This document shows, piece by piece, positions 35,364 through 42,648 of a stretch of 64,000 nucleotides of DNA (the stretch's first letter is position 1; each line of letters starts with the position of its first letter). The notes beneath the pieces are model-generated. The model made no database searches and had not been told where the DNA came from. It worked only from the letters and a program-made list of their open reading frames with translations. The DNA is from Streptomyces sp. Je 1-79. GTDB lineage: Bacteria > Actinomycetota > Actinomycetes > Streptomycetales > Streptomycetaceae. The translations under genes and the position numbers were made by a program. The DNA lies in contig NZ_JAMGSL010000004.1 in the NCBI RefSeq assembly GCF_025195125.1, positions 62,001 to 126,000 of the forward strand, written 5' to 3'.

Positions 35364-35710
35364 GGCGGGCGACGCTCCTGGGCGCGGTCGCCGTCGTCGC
35401 ACTGGCCGCGATGGCGGTCGCGTCGGCGGACCAGGCGCCGGGGGAGACGGCGGAGACGGAGGAGGCCCGGGCGATGCCCGCCCTCCTCGGCAAGGGCCTC
35501 TGGCAGGTCTTCACCGCACTCGCCCCGCGCACCCGGGTCGACGTCCACGACGTCGGCGGCCGCGACCGGCGGGTCCTCTGGCCGCCGAACTGGCGGGTGT
35601 GCACGCAGTACCCGACCGAGGGCGCGGTGCTCGGGCGGACGAACGTCGTGATCGGGGTGGTGAAGAAGGGCGAGAGCTGCCCGCTCCGGGTCCGCTCGGC
35701 CCGCCGCTGA
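35360..35710 (+). CDS. Small secreted PASTA-like protein
   Basis: This 116-residue protein has an N-terminal signal peptide (RRATLLGAVAVVALAAMAVASA). The mature part ends in a single PASTA-like unit: LWPPNWRVCTQYPTEGAVLG followed by VVIGVVKKGESCP, with two Cys that could form a disulfide. PASTA domains bind cell-wall muropeptides or beta-lactams, so a cell-envelope role is plausible. It starts inside the stop codon of the 34-residue ORF and is followed by degenerate direct repeats. Confidence 0.75.
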   Translation: MRRATLLGAVAVVALAAMAVASADQAPGETAETEEARAMPALLGKGLWQVFTALAPRTRVDVHDVGGRDRRVLWPPNWRVCTQYPTEGAVLGRTNVVIGVVKKGESCPLRVRSARR

Positions 35711-35713
35711 CCC

Positions 35714-35843
35714 GGCCCCGACCGCGCCCCGGCTCGCTGCTGACCCGGCCCCCCGACCGAGTGCCCCGGCTCACCGCAGAGGCGGCCCCGACCGAGCTCT
35801 GACTCACCCCAGAGACGGCCCCGACCGCGCCCCGGCTCGCTGC
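35714..35843. repeat. 27-bp direct repeat and degenerate copies
   Basis: The 27 bases at 35714-35740 (starting GGCCCCGACCGCGCC, ending GGCTCGCTGC) recur exactly at 35817-35843. Partial copies (CCCCGACCGAG and TGCCCCGGCTCACCG) lie between. The second copy ends just before the -10 of the acetyltransferase gene. Confidence 0.85.
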
Positions 35844-35860
35844 CTGGTTAGCCTGGGGCC

Positions 35861-36403
35861 ATGTCCGACGATCTCGGTCCGTACCTCACCGCCGGTGCCC
35901 GCGTGGGGCTGCGGCCCTACTCCCTCGACGACGCCGAGGAGTTCACCGCACGGGCGCGCGAGAGCCGCGAACTGCACCACCCCTGGCTCTTTCCGCCCGA
36001 CAGCCCGGACACCTTCGCGACCTACGCGCGGGCCGTGACCGACGACCCCGCCAGAGCCGGCTTCCTCGTGTGCGAGCGCGAGCAGCGGGGGCGGATCGCC
36101 GGATTCGTCAACATCAACAACATCGTCCGCGGAGCGTTCCTCAGCGGCGCCCTCGGCTACGGGGCCTTCGCGCACGCCGCGGGGCGCGGGCTGATGGGCG
36201 AGGCGCTGCGGCTGGTCCTCCCGTACGCCTTCGGGCCGCTCGGGCTGCACCGGCTCGAAGCCAACATCCAGCCCGGCAACGCCGCCTCCCGCGCGCTCGT
36301 ACGCCGGGCCGGTTTCCGGCTCGAAGGGTTCTCGCCCGCCATGCTCCACATCGACGGCGCCTGGCGGGACCACGAGCGGTGGGCGATCACCGCTTGTAGT
36401 TGA
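35861..36403 (+). CDS. GNAT acetyltransferase (RimJ/RimL-like)
   Basis: This 180-residue acetyltransferase has GLRPYSLDDAEEFTARARES at the start, GYGAFAHAAGRGLMGEALRLVLPYAF as the acetyl-CoA-binding region, and HRLEANIQPGNAASRALVRRAGF. It closely resembles ribosomal-protein N-acetyltransferases. ATG 35861 lies 6 bases after TAGCCT (35849-35854) with no ribosome site, so it is probably leaderless. The end overlaps the convergent DUF6204 gene by 17 bases. Confidence 0.88.
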   Translation: MSDDLGPYLTAGARVGLRPYSLDDAEEFTARARESRELHHPWLFPPDSPDTFATYARAVTDDPARAGFLVCEREQRGRIAGFVNINNIVRGAFLSGALGYGAFAHAAGRGLMGEALRLVLPYAFGPLGLHRLEANIQPGNAASRALVRRAGFRLEGFSPAMLHIDGAWRDHERWAITACS

Positions 36404-36719
36404 TCTTCATGGTGTCCATGTCGGTGACGGAGGACCTGAGGTCGCCGTGGCCGTGCCCGAGCTCCCGCAGCGCCGACTCCACCCGGTCCTCGGCGATCAC
36501 GCCGGCCATCTCCGCGCCGTCCGCCGCGTCGGCGACCACGACCAGACGGTACGAGAAGTGCTTCAGCGTCCTGTCATAGGCGAGCGAGCCCTCCGGGGTG
36601 AACCGCATCGCCGACATCCCGTGCGCGTCGACCTCGACGAGCAACCGCGCCCGGCTCTCCTCCGAGAGCCCGTCGAAGGTGCCGCGCACGATCACCCGGT
36701 AGGTGTGCTGGGTGCTCAT
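36387..36719 (-). CDS. DUF6204 family protein
   Basis: This 110-residue Streptomyces protein of unknown function (TYRVIVRGTFDGLSEESRARL, then MSAMRFTPEGSLAYDRTLKHFSYR) matches what I recall of DUF6204. It looks like a compact alpha/beta protein without signal or membrane segments. ATG 36719 is chosen over an upstream in-frame start because the family begins near TYRVIVRG. It is divergent from the arginase-like gene, with 68 bases between starts. Confidence 0.75.
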   Translation of the reverse strand: MSTQHTYRVIVRGTFDGLSEESRARLLVEVDAHGMSAMRFTPEGSLAYDRTLKHFSYRLVVVADAADGAEMAGVIAEDRVESALRELGHGHGDLRSSVTDMDTMKINYKR

Positions 36720-36787
36720 TCCCCTGGTCCTCACGTCGTTCGCCGAAAGCATTGAAGATCCAGACTACGGCGGAGAGGATGAGGCGC

Positions 36788-37693
36788 ATGCGGAATATCG
36801 TGGCCCTCGACGCCCCGTCCAACCTCGGCCTGCGCCCACCGCTCCCCGGCACCGTCCCCGGCTGCCACAAGCTCGCCGGAGCCCTGCGCGAGAACCGGAT
36901 CGTGCGGCGGCTCGGCGCTCTGGAGGGCGGAGTCGTCGTCCCGCCGCGCTACGACCGCGGCGACTGGCAGGAGGGCGACGGCGTCTTCAACGCGGCCGCG
37001 CTCGCGACGTACACCCGTACCCTCGCGGACCGGATCGAGCACCACGTACGGGCCGGGGACTTCCCCCTCGTCCTCGGCGGCGACTGCTCGATCCAGCTCG
37101 GCGCCTCGCTCGCCCTGCGCCGCATCGGCCGCTACGGCCTCGCCGCGATCGACGCCTCCCCGGACTTCCGCCACCCCGGCAACTCGGACCGGGTCGGCGC
37201 GGCGGGCGGCGAGGAACTGGCCCTGGCCACCGGCCGCGGCCAGCAGGACCTCACCGACCTGGAGGGTCTCGCGCCCTACCTCCGCGAGGAGGACATCCGG
37301 CTCTTCGGCATCCGTGACGCCTACCACGACGATCCCGAACTCGTCGAACTGCGCGCCCTGAAGGTCCCCGTCGTCACCGTCGCCGACCTGCGCGCCTGGG
37401 GCCCCGCCGAGCTCGCCGCCGCCACGGTCACCGCCTTCGGGACCCCGGCGCTCGACGGCTTCTGGGTGCACCTGGACGCCGACGTCCTCGACCCCTCCGT
37501 CATGCCGGCCGTCGACAGCCCCGACCCCGACGGCCTCCTGCCCGACGAACTCGTCCCCCTGCTGCGGACCCTGGTCCGATCCGAGCGCTGCGTCGGGCTC
37601 AACGTCACGATCTACGACCCCGATCTCGACCCGGACGGCACCGCCGGAGCGCTGCTCACGGACCTCGTGGTCGCCGCCTTTGCCGAAGACTGA
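36788..37693 (+). CDS. Arginase/ureohydrolase-family protein with altered metal site
   Basis: This 301-residue protein of the arginase fold keeps three Asp positions of the dimanganese site: Asp122 and Asp126 in DASPDF, and Asp230 and Asp232 in HLDADVLDP. Both usual His ligands are changed: GGDHS reads GGDCS (Cys100) and DAHxD reads DASPD (Ser124). It therefore may not bind two Mn ions or hydrolyse guanidino substrates normally. ATG 36788 follows GGAGAGG with 9-base spacing. The function is unknown. Confidence 0.82.
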   Translation: MRNIVALDAPSNLGLRPPLPGTVPGCHKLAGALRENRIVRRLGALEGGVVVPPRYDRGDWQEGDGVFNAAALATYTRTLADRIEHHVRAGDFPLVLGGDCSIQLGASLALRRIGRYGLAAIDASPDFRHPGNSDRVGAAGGEELALATGRGQQDLTDLEGLAPYLREEDIRLFGIRDAYHDDPELVELRALKVPVVTVADLRAWGPAELAAATVTAFGTPALDGFWVHLDADVLDPSVMPAVDSPDPDGLLPDELVPLLRTLVRSERCVGLNVTIYDPDLDPDGTAGALLTDLVVAAFAED

Positions 37694-37742
37694 CGGCCAG
37701 ACCCCCTGGTCGGCCGCCCGCCCGCCGTGTTCCATGGCGGAC

Positions 37743-39686
37743 ATGACGACCGTGCGACGTGCCGTACTGACCCTGCCCGCGGCCCCGTTGGGACCGGACA
37801 ACCCGCTGCCCGCCCTGCGCACCCTCGACGGTGCGGCGGCGGTCGACGCGCGCGCCACGGAGGGGCTGCCGCGCGACATGGTCCGGCAGCTCGGGTACGC
37901 GCCGCTGCGCACCCTGCTGCCCGTACCGGTCCGCGACGGCTATGGACGCGAGCGCGTGCCCACCGAACTCGACGTGATCGTCATCGAGAACGACCGGCTG
38001 CGGGCGACCGTGCTGCCCGGCCTGGGCGGCCGCGTCCACTCCCTGCACCACAAGCCCACCGGGCGCGAACTCGTCCACCGCAACCCGGTGTTCCAGCCCG
38101 CCGCCTTCGCGCTCAACGGCGCCTGGTTCGCCGGCGGCATCGAGTGGAACATCGGCGCCACCGGACACACCACCCTCTCCTGCTCGCCCCTGCACGCCGC
38201 GGTCGTCCCGGCCCCCGACGGCGGCGAGATGCTCCGGCTGTGGGAGTGGGAGCGGCTGCGCGACCTGCCCTTCCAGGTCGACCTGTGGCTCCCCGAGGAC
38301 AGCGACTTCCTGCACGTCGGCGTGCGGATCCGCAACCCGCACGAGCGGGCCGTCCCCGTCTACTGGTGGTCCAACACCGCCGTCCCCGAGGACCGCCGGA
38401 TCCTCGCCCCGGCCGACGCGGCCTGGTACCACGGCTACGAGCGCGGTCTGCGCCGCGTCCCCGTCCCGGTCGCCGAGGACGGCCAGGACCACACGTATCC
38501 GGAGCGCGGAGCCCTGCCCGCCGACTACTTCTACGACCTCCCCGACACGCGGAGGCGCTGGATCGCGGCCGTCGACGAGACCGGCGCGGGACTCGTCCAG
38601 ACGTCGACGGACGTGTTGCGCGGACGCAAGCTGTTCCTCTGGGGTTCCTCCCGGGGCGGGCGGCGCTGGCAGCAGTGGCTCACCGCCCCCGGCGCCCCCG
38701 GCTACGCCGAGATACAGGCGGGACTCGCCCGGACCCAGCTGGAGCATCTGAAGCTGGAGGGCGGCGCGGAGTTCAGCTGGCTGGAGGCGTACGGACCGGT
38801 GACCGCCGCGCCCGGAGCCGTCCACGGCGAGGACTGGGCCGCGGCCCGCGCGGAGGTGGAGCGGTCCCTGGAGTCGGCCCTGCCGCGCGCAGCCGTCGAC
38901 GCCACGTACGAGGCGTGGCGCGCCGGCCCGGCGGACGCCGAACCGGGCACCGTACTCGCCACGGGATCCGGCTGGGGCGCTCTCGAAGTCCTGGCCCAGG
39001 GCCATGAGCTGCCCGGTACGCCGTTCCCCGCGTCGACCCTCGGGGCGGAGCAGAAGCCGTGGCTGGAGCTGCTCCGCACGGGGGTTCTGCCGCCCCTGGC
39101 CGACGGCGCCGCACCCGGCCCGTCCCTGGTCGCCGGCCACTGGCGGGACATGCTGGAGACCGCGCCCGCCGAGCCCCTGACCGAGTACCACCTAGGGCTC
39201 GCGCAGTGGCACGCGGGCGACCTCGCCCAGGCCGTACGGAGCTGGGAACGCGGACTCGGGCAACAGGGCGTGCGCTGGCCGTTGCTGTACTGCCTGGCCG
39301 TCGCCGACCAGGACGGCGGACACCGGGTGCGCGCCGCCGAACGGTACGCCGAGGCCTTCGACGCCCTGCCCGCCGAAGCCGACGCCGTCGTGACCGCGGC
39401 CCTGGGCCGGCAGGCTCTCGACGCGCTCCTGACGGCCGGCGGTGTCGCCCGGGCCCGCGCGCTCCGGGACCGTCTGCCGGAACCGGTGCTCGCCCGGGGC
39501 GCGTTCCGGCTTCTGGAGGCCCGCCTCCTCCTCGCCGAGGGGAGGAGGGCCGAGGCCCGCGCCGTCTTCGACGCGGGCTTCGAGGTGGCGGATCTGAAGG
39601 AGGGCGCCGAGGTGCTGGGCGAGGTGTGGTCCGCCCTGACCGACGAGCCGCTGCCCGCCCGGTACGAGTTCCGGATGCGCCCCTAG
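37743..39686 (+). CDS. DUF5107 domain protein with TPR-like C-terminus
   Basis: This 647-residue protein starts with a galactose-mutarotase-like beta-sandwich (DUF5107; LRATVLPGLGGRVHSLHHKPTGRELVHRNPV, WFAGGIEWNIGATGHTT, VYWWSNTAVPED). The C-terminal 180 residues form TPR-like helical repeats (YHLGLAQWHAGDLAQAVRSWERGL). The family is associated with carbohydrate metabolism and often sits near sugar-use genes, though none is adjacent here. ATG 37743 is 46 bases after the arginase-like stop, so co-transcription is possible. Confidence 0.85.
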   Translation: MTTVRRAVLTLPAAPLGPDNPLPALRTLDGAAAVDARATEGLPRDMVRQLGYAPLRTLLPVPVRDGYGRERVPTELDVIVIENDRLRATVLPGLGGRVHSLHHKPTGRELVHRNPVFQPAAFALNGAWFAGGIEWNIGATGHTTLSCSPLHAAVVPAPDGGEMLRLWEWERLRDLPFQVDLWLPEDSDFLHVGVRIRNPHERAVPVYWWSNTAVPEDRRILAPADAAWYHGYERGLRRVPVPVAEDGQDHTYPERGALPADYFYDLPDTRRRWIAAVDETGAGLVQTSTDVLRGRKLFLWGSSRGGRRWQQWLTAPGAPGYAEIQAGLARTQLEHLKLEGGAEFSWLEAYGPVTAAPGAVHGEDWAAARAEVERSLESALPRAAVDATYEAWRAGPADAEPGTVLATGSGWGALEVLAQGHELPGTPFPASTLGAEQKPWLELLRTGVLPPLADGAAPGPSLVAGHWRDMLETAPAEPLTEYHLGLAQWHAGDLAQAVRSWERGLGQQGVRWPLLYCLAVADQDGGHRVRAAERYAEAFDALPAEADAVVTAALGRQALDALLTAGGVARARALRDRLPEPVLARGAFRLLEARLLLAEGRRAEARAVFDAGFEVADLKEGAEVLGEVWSALTDEPLPARYEFRMRP

Positions 39687-39764
39687 CCCGGACGCTTCCC
39701 TGGCCCGCCTCTTTCCTCGTCCACCGCTTCCCCGGTCCGGGCGGCGGGGCCCCCGGCCCCGGCG

Positions 39765-39798
39765 CCCTCGCGTGTCAACCATGGTTGACACGCGAGGG
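39765..39798. promoter_or_regulatory. 34-bp perfect palindrome containing operator 1 and the -35 box
   Basis: The 17-base arms 39765-39781 and 39782-39798 are perfectly complementary and centred on CCATGG. The core is GTGTCAACC/GGTTGACAC. A consensus -35, TTGACA, lies at 39785-39790. As RNA it could also end the upstream DUF5107 transcript. Confidence 0.8.
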
Positions 39799-39818
39799 GT
39801 GTCAACGTAGGTTGACGC
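39799..39818 (+). promoter_or_regulatory. Operator 2 with -10 box of the HTH/Clp-N operon
   Basis: GTGTCAACGTAGGTTGACGC repeats the GTCAAC-N4-GTTGAC pattern of operator 1 at a 27-bp offset. TAGGTT (39808-39813) is the -10, exactly 17 bases after TTGACA and 6 bases before ATG 39820. Confidence 0.8.
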
Positions 39819-39819
39819 C

Positions 39820-40029
39820 ATGACCGATGCAACCGAACTCGCCGCACGGGCGGGGGACCGTGATCCCCGGGTCGGCCTGCGGGCCGTGTCCGCCCTGCGG
39901 CGGCTCCTCGAACAACTGGAAGCGGTCCAGGTGCGCAGTGCGCGCGCCCAGGGCTGGTCGTGGCAGGAGATCGCGGCGGAGCTGGGCGTGAGCCGGCAGG
40001 CCGTGCACAAGAAGTACGGGAGGAATTGA
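39820..40029 (+). CDS. Small helix-turn-helix regulator
   Basis: This 69-residue protein is mostly one HTH domain: a long first helix (DPRVGLRAVSALRRLLEQLEAVQVRSARAQ) then WSWQEIAAELGVSRQAVHKKYGR. It is transcribed from a promoter embedded in two copies of GTCAAC-N4-GTTGAC, and the start fits a leaderless mRNA, so autorepression is likely. It overlaps the Clp-N gene by one base (TGATG), and HTH plus Clp-N pairs recur in Streptomyces. Confidence 0.85.
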   Translation: MTDATELAARAGDRDPRVGLRAVSALRRLLEQLEAVQVRSARAQGWSWQEIAAELGVSRQAVHKKYGRN

Positions 40030-40586
40030 TGTTCGAGCGATTCTCGGCAGGGGCCCGGGCCGCGGTGATCGAGGCGGTGGAGCGTGCCCGGCGCGACCGC
40101 GCCCCCGCGGTCACCGAAGAGCATCTGCTGCTCGCGCTGTTCGACGCGGAGGGGACCAAGGCGTCCTTCGTGCTGCGGGCCCTCGGCGTGACCGACCGGC
40201 GGGCCTCGCTGGAGACGGAGCTCTCCGACGCCCATCGGCGGGGAGGCCTTTCGAAGGCCGACATGGAGGCGCTCGCGGGTCTCGGGATCGACGTGCCGGA
40301 GATCGTCGCCCGCGTAGAGGAGGCCCACGGGCTCGGCGCCCTCGCCGACGACCGTCAGGGGGGTTCCCGGCGCTTCGGAAGGCCCACGTTCAGCCGCGAG
40401 GCCGCGAGCGTCCTGGAGCGGTCCCTGCGGATCTGCCTCGGCCGCCGGGAGAAGACCATCGGCGACGAGCACCTGCTGCTCGCCCTGACCGCCCGCCCCG
40501 GCGTCGTCGCCGAGGTCCTCGCGGACCACGGCGTCACCTACGAGGCGGTGGAACGCGCCCTCGGCCAGGGGGCGCCCACCGCCTGA
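40029..40586 (+). CDS. Clp N-terminal-domain protein
   Basis: This 185-residue protein has two Clp_N repeats (FSAGARAAVIEAVERARR and TEEHLLLALFDAEGT, then FSREAASVLERSLRICLGRREKTIGDEHLLLALTARPG). It lacks the AAA+ ATPase part of ClpA/ClpC. Clp-N modules bind substrates or adaptors, so it may act as an adaptor or anti-adaptor, perhaps for its HTH partner. Its ATG overlaps the HTH stop. Confidence 0.88.
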   Translation: MFERFSAGARAAVIEAVERARRDRAPAVTEEHLLLALFDAEGTKASFVLRALGVTDRRASLETELSDAHRRGGLSKADMEALAGLGIDVPEIVARVEEAHGLGALADDRQGGSRRFGRPTFSREAASVLERSLRICLGRREKTIGDEHLLLALTARPGVVAEVLADHGVTYEAVERALGQGAPTA

Positions 40587-40626
40587 CCCGAGGCGGACCC
40601 GGCCAGGGCCTCCGGCCGGCTCTCGG

Positions 40627-40974
40627 TCAGGGCCGCCGGTCGACGTACTCGAAGACCGAGCCGTCCGGGTGGACCGCGATCAGGTTGCGGCCCACCGGGG
40701 TCGGCACCGGACCGGCCAGGATCTTGGCACCCGCCTCCGTCAGCGCGGTGAACGCCGCGTCCACGTCCTGGACGGAGACGGTCGCCGCGACCTTGCGCAG
40801 GACCTCCAGCTCCGCCTCGGGGCCGCTCATCAGGAGGAAGCAGCCGACGGCCGCCACCGACACCCCTCCCCGCTCGAAACGCAGGGCGGGGGAGCCGGTG
40901 AGCCGCTCGTAGAACGTCACCGCGGGTTCGAGGTCTTCGACGCAGACACGCAGAGTGGTCCCGAGAATCTCCAT
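40627..40974 (-). CDS. VOC (glyoxalase/bleomycin-resistance-like) protein
   Basis: This 115-residue single-VOC-module protein begins LGTTLRVCVEDLEPAVTFYERLTGSPALRF and ends AVHPDGSVFEYVDRR. Such proteins dimerise to form a metal or ligand pocket. The usual first metal ligand His is replaced here (TLRVCV), so lyase activity is doubtful and ligand binding is more likely. The start lies 7 bases after TAGGCT on the minus strand, consistent with a leaderless transcript. Confidence 0.82.
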   Translation of the reverse strand: MEILGTTLRVCVEDLEPAVTFYERLTGSPALRFERGGVSVAAVGCFLLMSGPEAELEVLRKVAATVSVQDVDAAFTALTEAGAKILAGPVPTPVGRNLIAVHPDGSVFEYVDRRP

Positions 40975-40995
40975 ACGGGCCAGCCTAGTTGAGGA

Positions 40996-41832
40996 TCACC
41001 GGACCCGGCAGAGGATCTCGCCGTGGGAGACCATGAACCAGCCGTCCTCCCGCCGCCCCCACGCGCGCCACGCCTCGGAGATCGCGCGCAGCGTCTCCGC
41101 CGTCGCGTGGCCGCCCTCCACCACCAGCTCCGCGTAGACGGAGTCGGTCGTCCGGTCCGCCCACAGTCCGCTCCACCACGCCCGCTCCTCCGGTGTCGCG
41201 AAGCACCATGTGGCGGCCGTCGTGGTGACGTCCGTGAACCCCGCCCGCCGCGCCCAGGAGAACAGCCTTCGGCCGGCGTCCGGTTCACCGCCGTTGGCGC
41301 GCGCGACCCGGCGGTACAGCTCCTGCCAGTCGTTCAGGGCCGGCGGCTCCGGGTACCAGGCGAAGGAGCCGTAGTCGCTGTCCCGGGCGGCGACCACCCC
41401 GCCCGGACGGCAGACCCGCCGCATCTCGCGCAGCGCCCGGACCGGGTCGCCGACGTGCTGCAGCACCTGATGGGCGTGGACGACGTCGAAGGAGTCGTCG
41501 GGGAAGTCCAGGGCGTGGACGTCGCCGACCGCGAACTCCACGTTCCTCAGGCCCCGTTCGGCGGCCACGGCCCGCGCCTTGTCCAGCACGTCCTCGGCGG
41601 CGTCGACCGCGGTCACCCGGCCCGGTGCGACCAGCGCGGCCAGGTCGGCGGTGATCGTGCCGGGGCCGCACCCCACGTCCAGGACGTCCAGGCCGGGACG
41701 CAGCTCGGGTACCAGATAGGCCGCCGAGTTCGCGGCGGTGCGCCAACTGTGCGAGCGCAGCACCGACTCGTGGTGCCCATGGGTGTAGACGGCGGTCTCT
41801 CGGGGCCTGGACGGTTCGGAGGCATGCGTCAT
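40996..41832 (-). CDS. Class I SAM-dependent methyltransferase
   Basis: This 278-residue methyltransferase has motif I VLDVGCGPGTITADLAALV, an acidic ribose-binding end of strand 2 (VTAVDAAEDVLDKA), FAVGDVHALDFPDDSFDVVHAHQVLQHV and the LREMRRVCRPGGVVAARD strand. It resembles the UbiE/Coq5-like group of small-molecule methyltransferases; the substrate is unknown. ATG 41832 follows GAGGGAG with 8-base spacing. An AT-rich patch near 41895-41910 may be its promoter. Confidence 0.88.
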   Translation of the reverse strand: MTHASEPSRPRETAVYTHGHHESVLRSHSWRTAANSAAYLVPELRPGLDVLDVGCGPGTITADLAALVAPGRVTAVDAAEDVLDKARAVAAERGLRNVEFAVGDVHALDFPDDSFDVVHAHQVLQHVGDPVRALREMRRVCRPGGVVAARDSDYGSFAWYPEPPALNDWQELYRRVARANGGEPDAGRRLFSWARRAGFTDVTTTAATWCFATPEERAWWSGLWADRTTDSVYAELVVEGGHATAETLRAISEAWRAWGRREDGWFMVSHGEILCRVR

Positions 41833-41924
41833 GACCGGACTCCCTCGTGTGGGTGGGTACGGTCACGGTACGCGCCTCGGTCGAATGGTGAGATGAGCGT
41901 CTTGCTATATGGGCATGCGTGGAC

Positions 41925-42443
41925 TCAGGTGAACAGGCTTCGCCGGTACCGGAGTTCGTCGAGGGTCCGGCCCCCCGTCGTCTCCTGGGCGACCGTGCCG
42001 TCCGCCCGCCAGCCCGCGGCCTCGTAGAAGCGCCGCCCCCGCGCGTTCTCCGCGAGGACCCACAGCGCCGCCTCCTGGAACCCGTCCGCCGTCAGCGCCT
42101 TCTCGGACGCGGCGAGCAGCCCCCGGCCCACTCCCGAGCCCCAGACCTCCGGCAGCACGTAGAGCGCGGCGATCTCCCCGGTCGTCGCGGGATCGAGATC
42201 GTCCTCCGGCCACGCGCGGAAGGAGCAGAACCCCACCGCCCGGCCGTCGGCCTCCGTCGCCACGAGCACGGAGGGAGGCTCCGGCGCCGCCAGTCGGGCC
42301 GACCACACGGCGGCGCGCTCGTCGACGTCCAGGCCGGCGAGCCAGGAGCGGGGGAGAAGGTCGCCATAGGCGGCCTGCCAGGACCGGACGTGGACGGCGG
42401 CGATCGCCGCCGCGTCCCGGGGCAGCGCTTCACGGATCGGCAT
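41925..42443 (-). CDS. GNAT acetyltransferase
   Basis: This 172-residue GNAT has REALPRDAAAIAAVHVRSWQAAYGDLLP at the start. The middle strand and acetyl-CoA loop read IAALYVLPEVWGSGVGRGLLAASEKALTADGF, followed by ALWVLAENARGRRFYEAAGW. The full motif A (V/I-x-x-x-x-R/Q-G-x-G) is present, so it should be active on a small molecule or protein amine. ATG 42443 is chosen; ATG 42452 is in frame. Confidence 0.88.
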   Translation of the reverse strand: MPIREALPRDAAAIAAVHVRSWQAAYGDLLPRSWLAGLDVDERAAVWSARLAAPEPPSVLVATEADGRAVGFCSFRAWPEDDLDPATTGEIAALYVLPEVWGSGVGRGLLAASEKALTADGFQEAALWVLAENARGRRFYEAAGWRADGTVAQETTGGRTLDELRYRRSLFT

Positions 42444-42648
42444 GCGCCGCATTCTCGGCGCTTCCCCCCGTCCGCGGCGAGCGGATTTCGGCAGGCGGGG
42501 GAGCAGGCGGGCCGCAGGCGCGAGAGCCGCCGCCGGCGGACCGGCGACCGGGCATCGGCGGGAGTACGGCCCGGCTCCCCGGGTACCCGGGGGAGTGCGG
42601 AACCACCGCGACCGGAAGCCGCCGCCGTCATGTGGAGGAAGGTTCTCG

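Noticed and set aside
35849..35856. TTAGCCT as part of an iron-regulator (DtxR-type) box
   Set aside because: Only one half-site is present, and it is better explained as the -10 box of the leaderless acetyltransferase gene.
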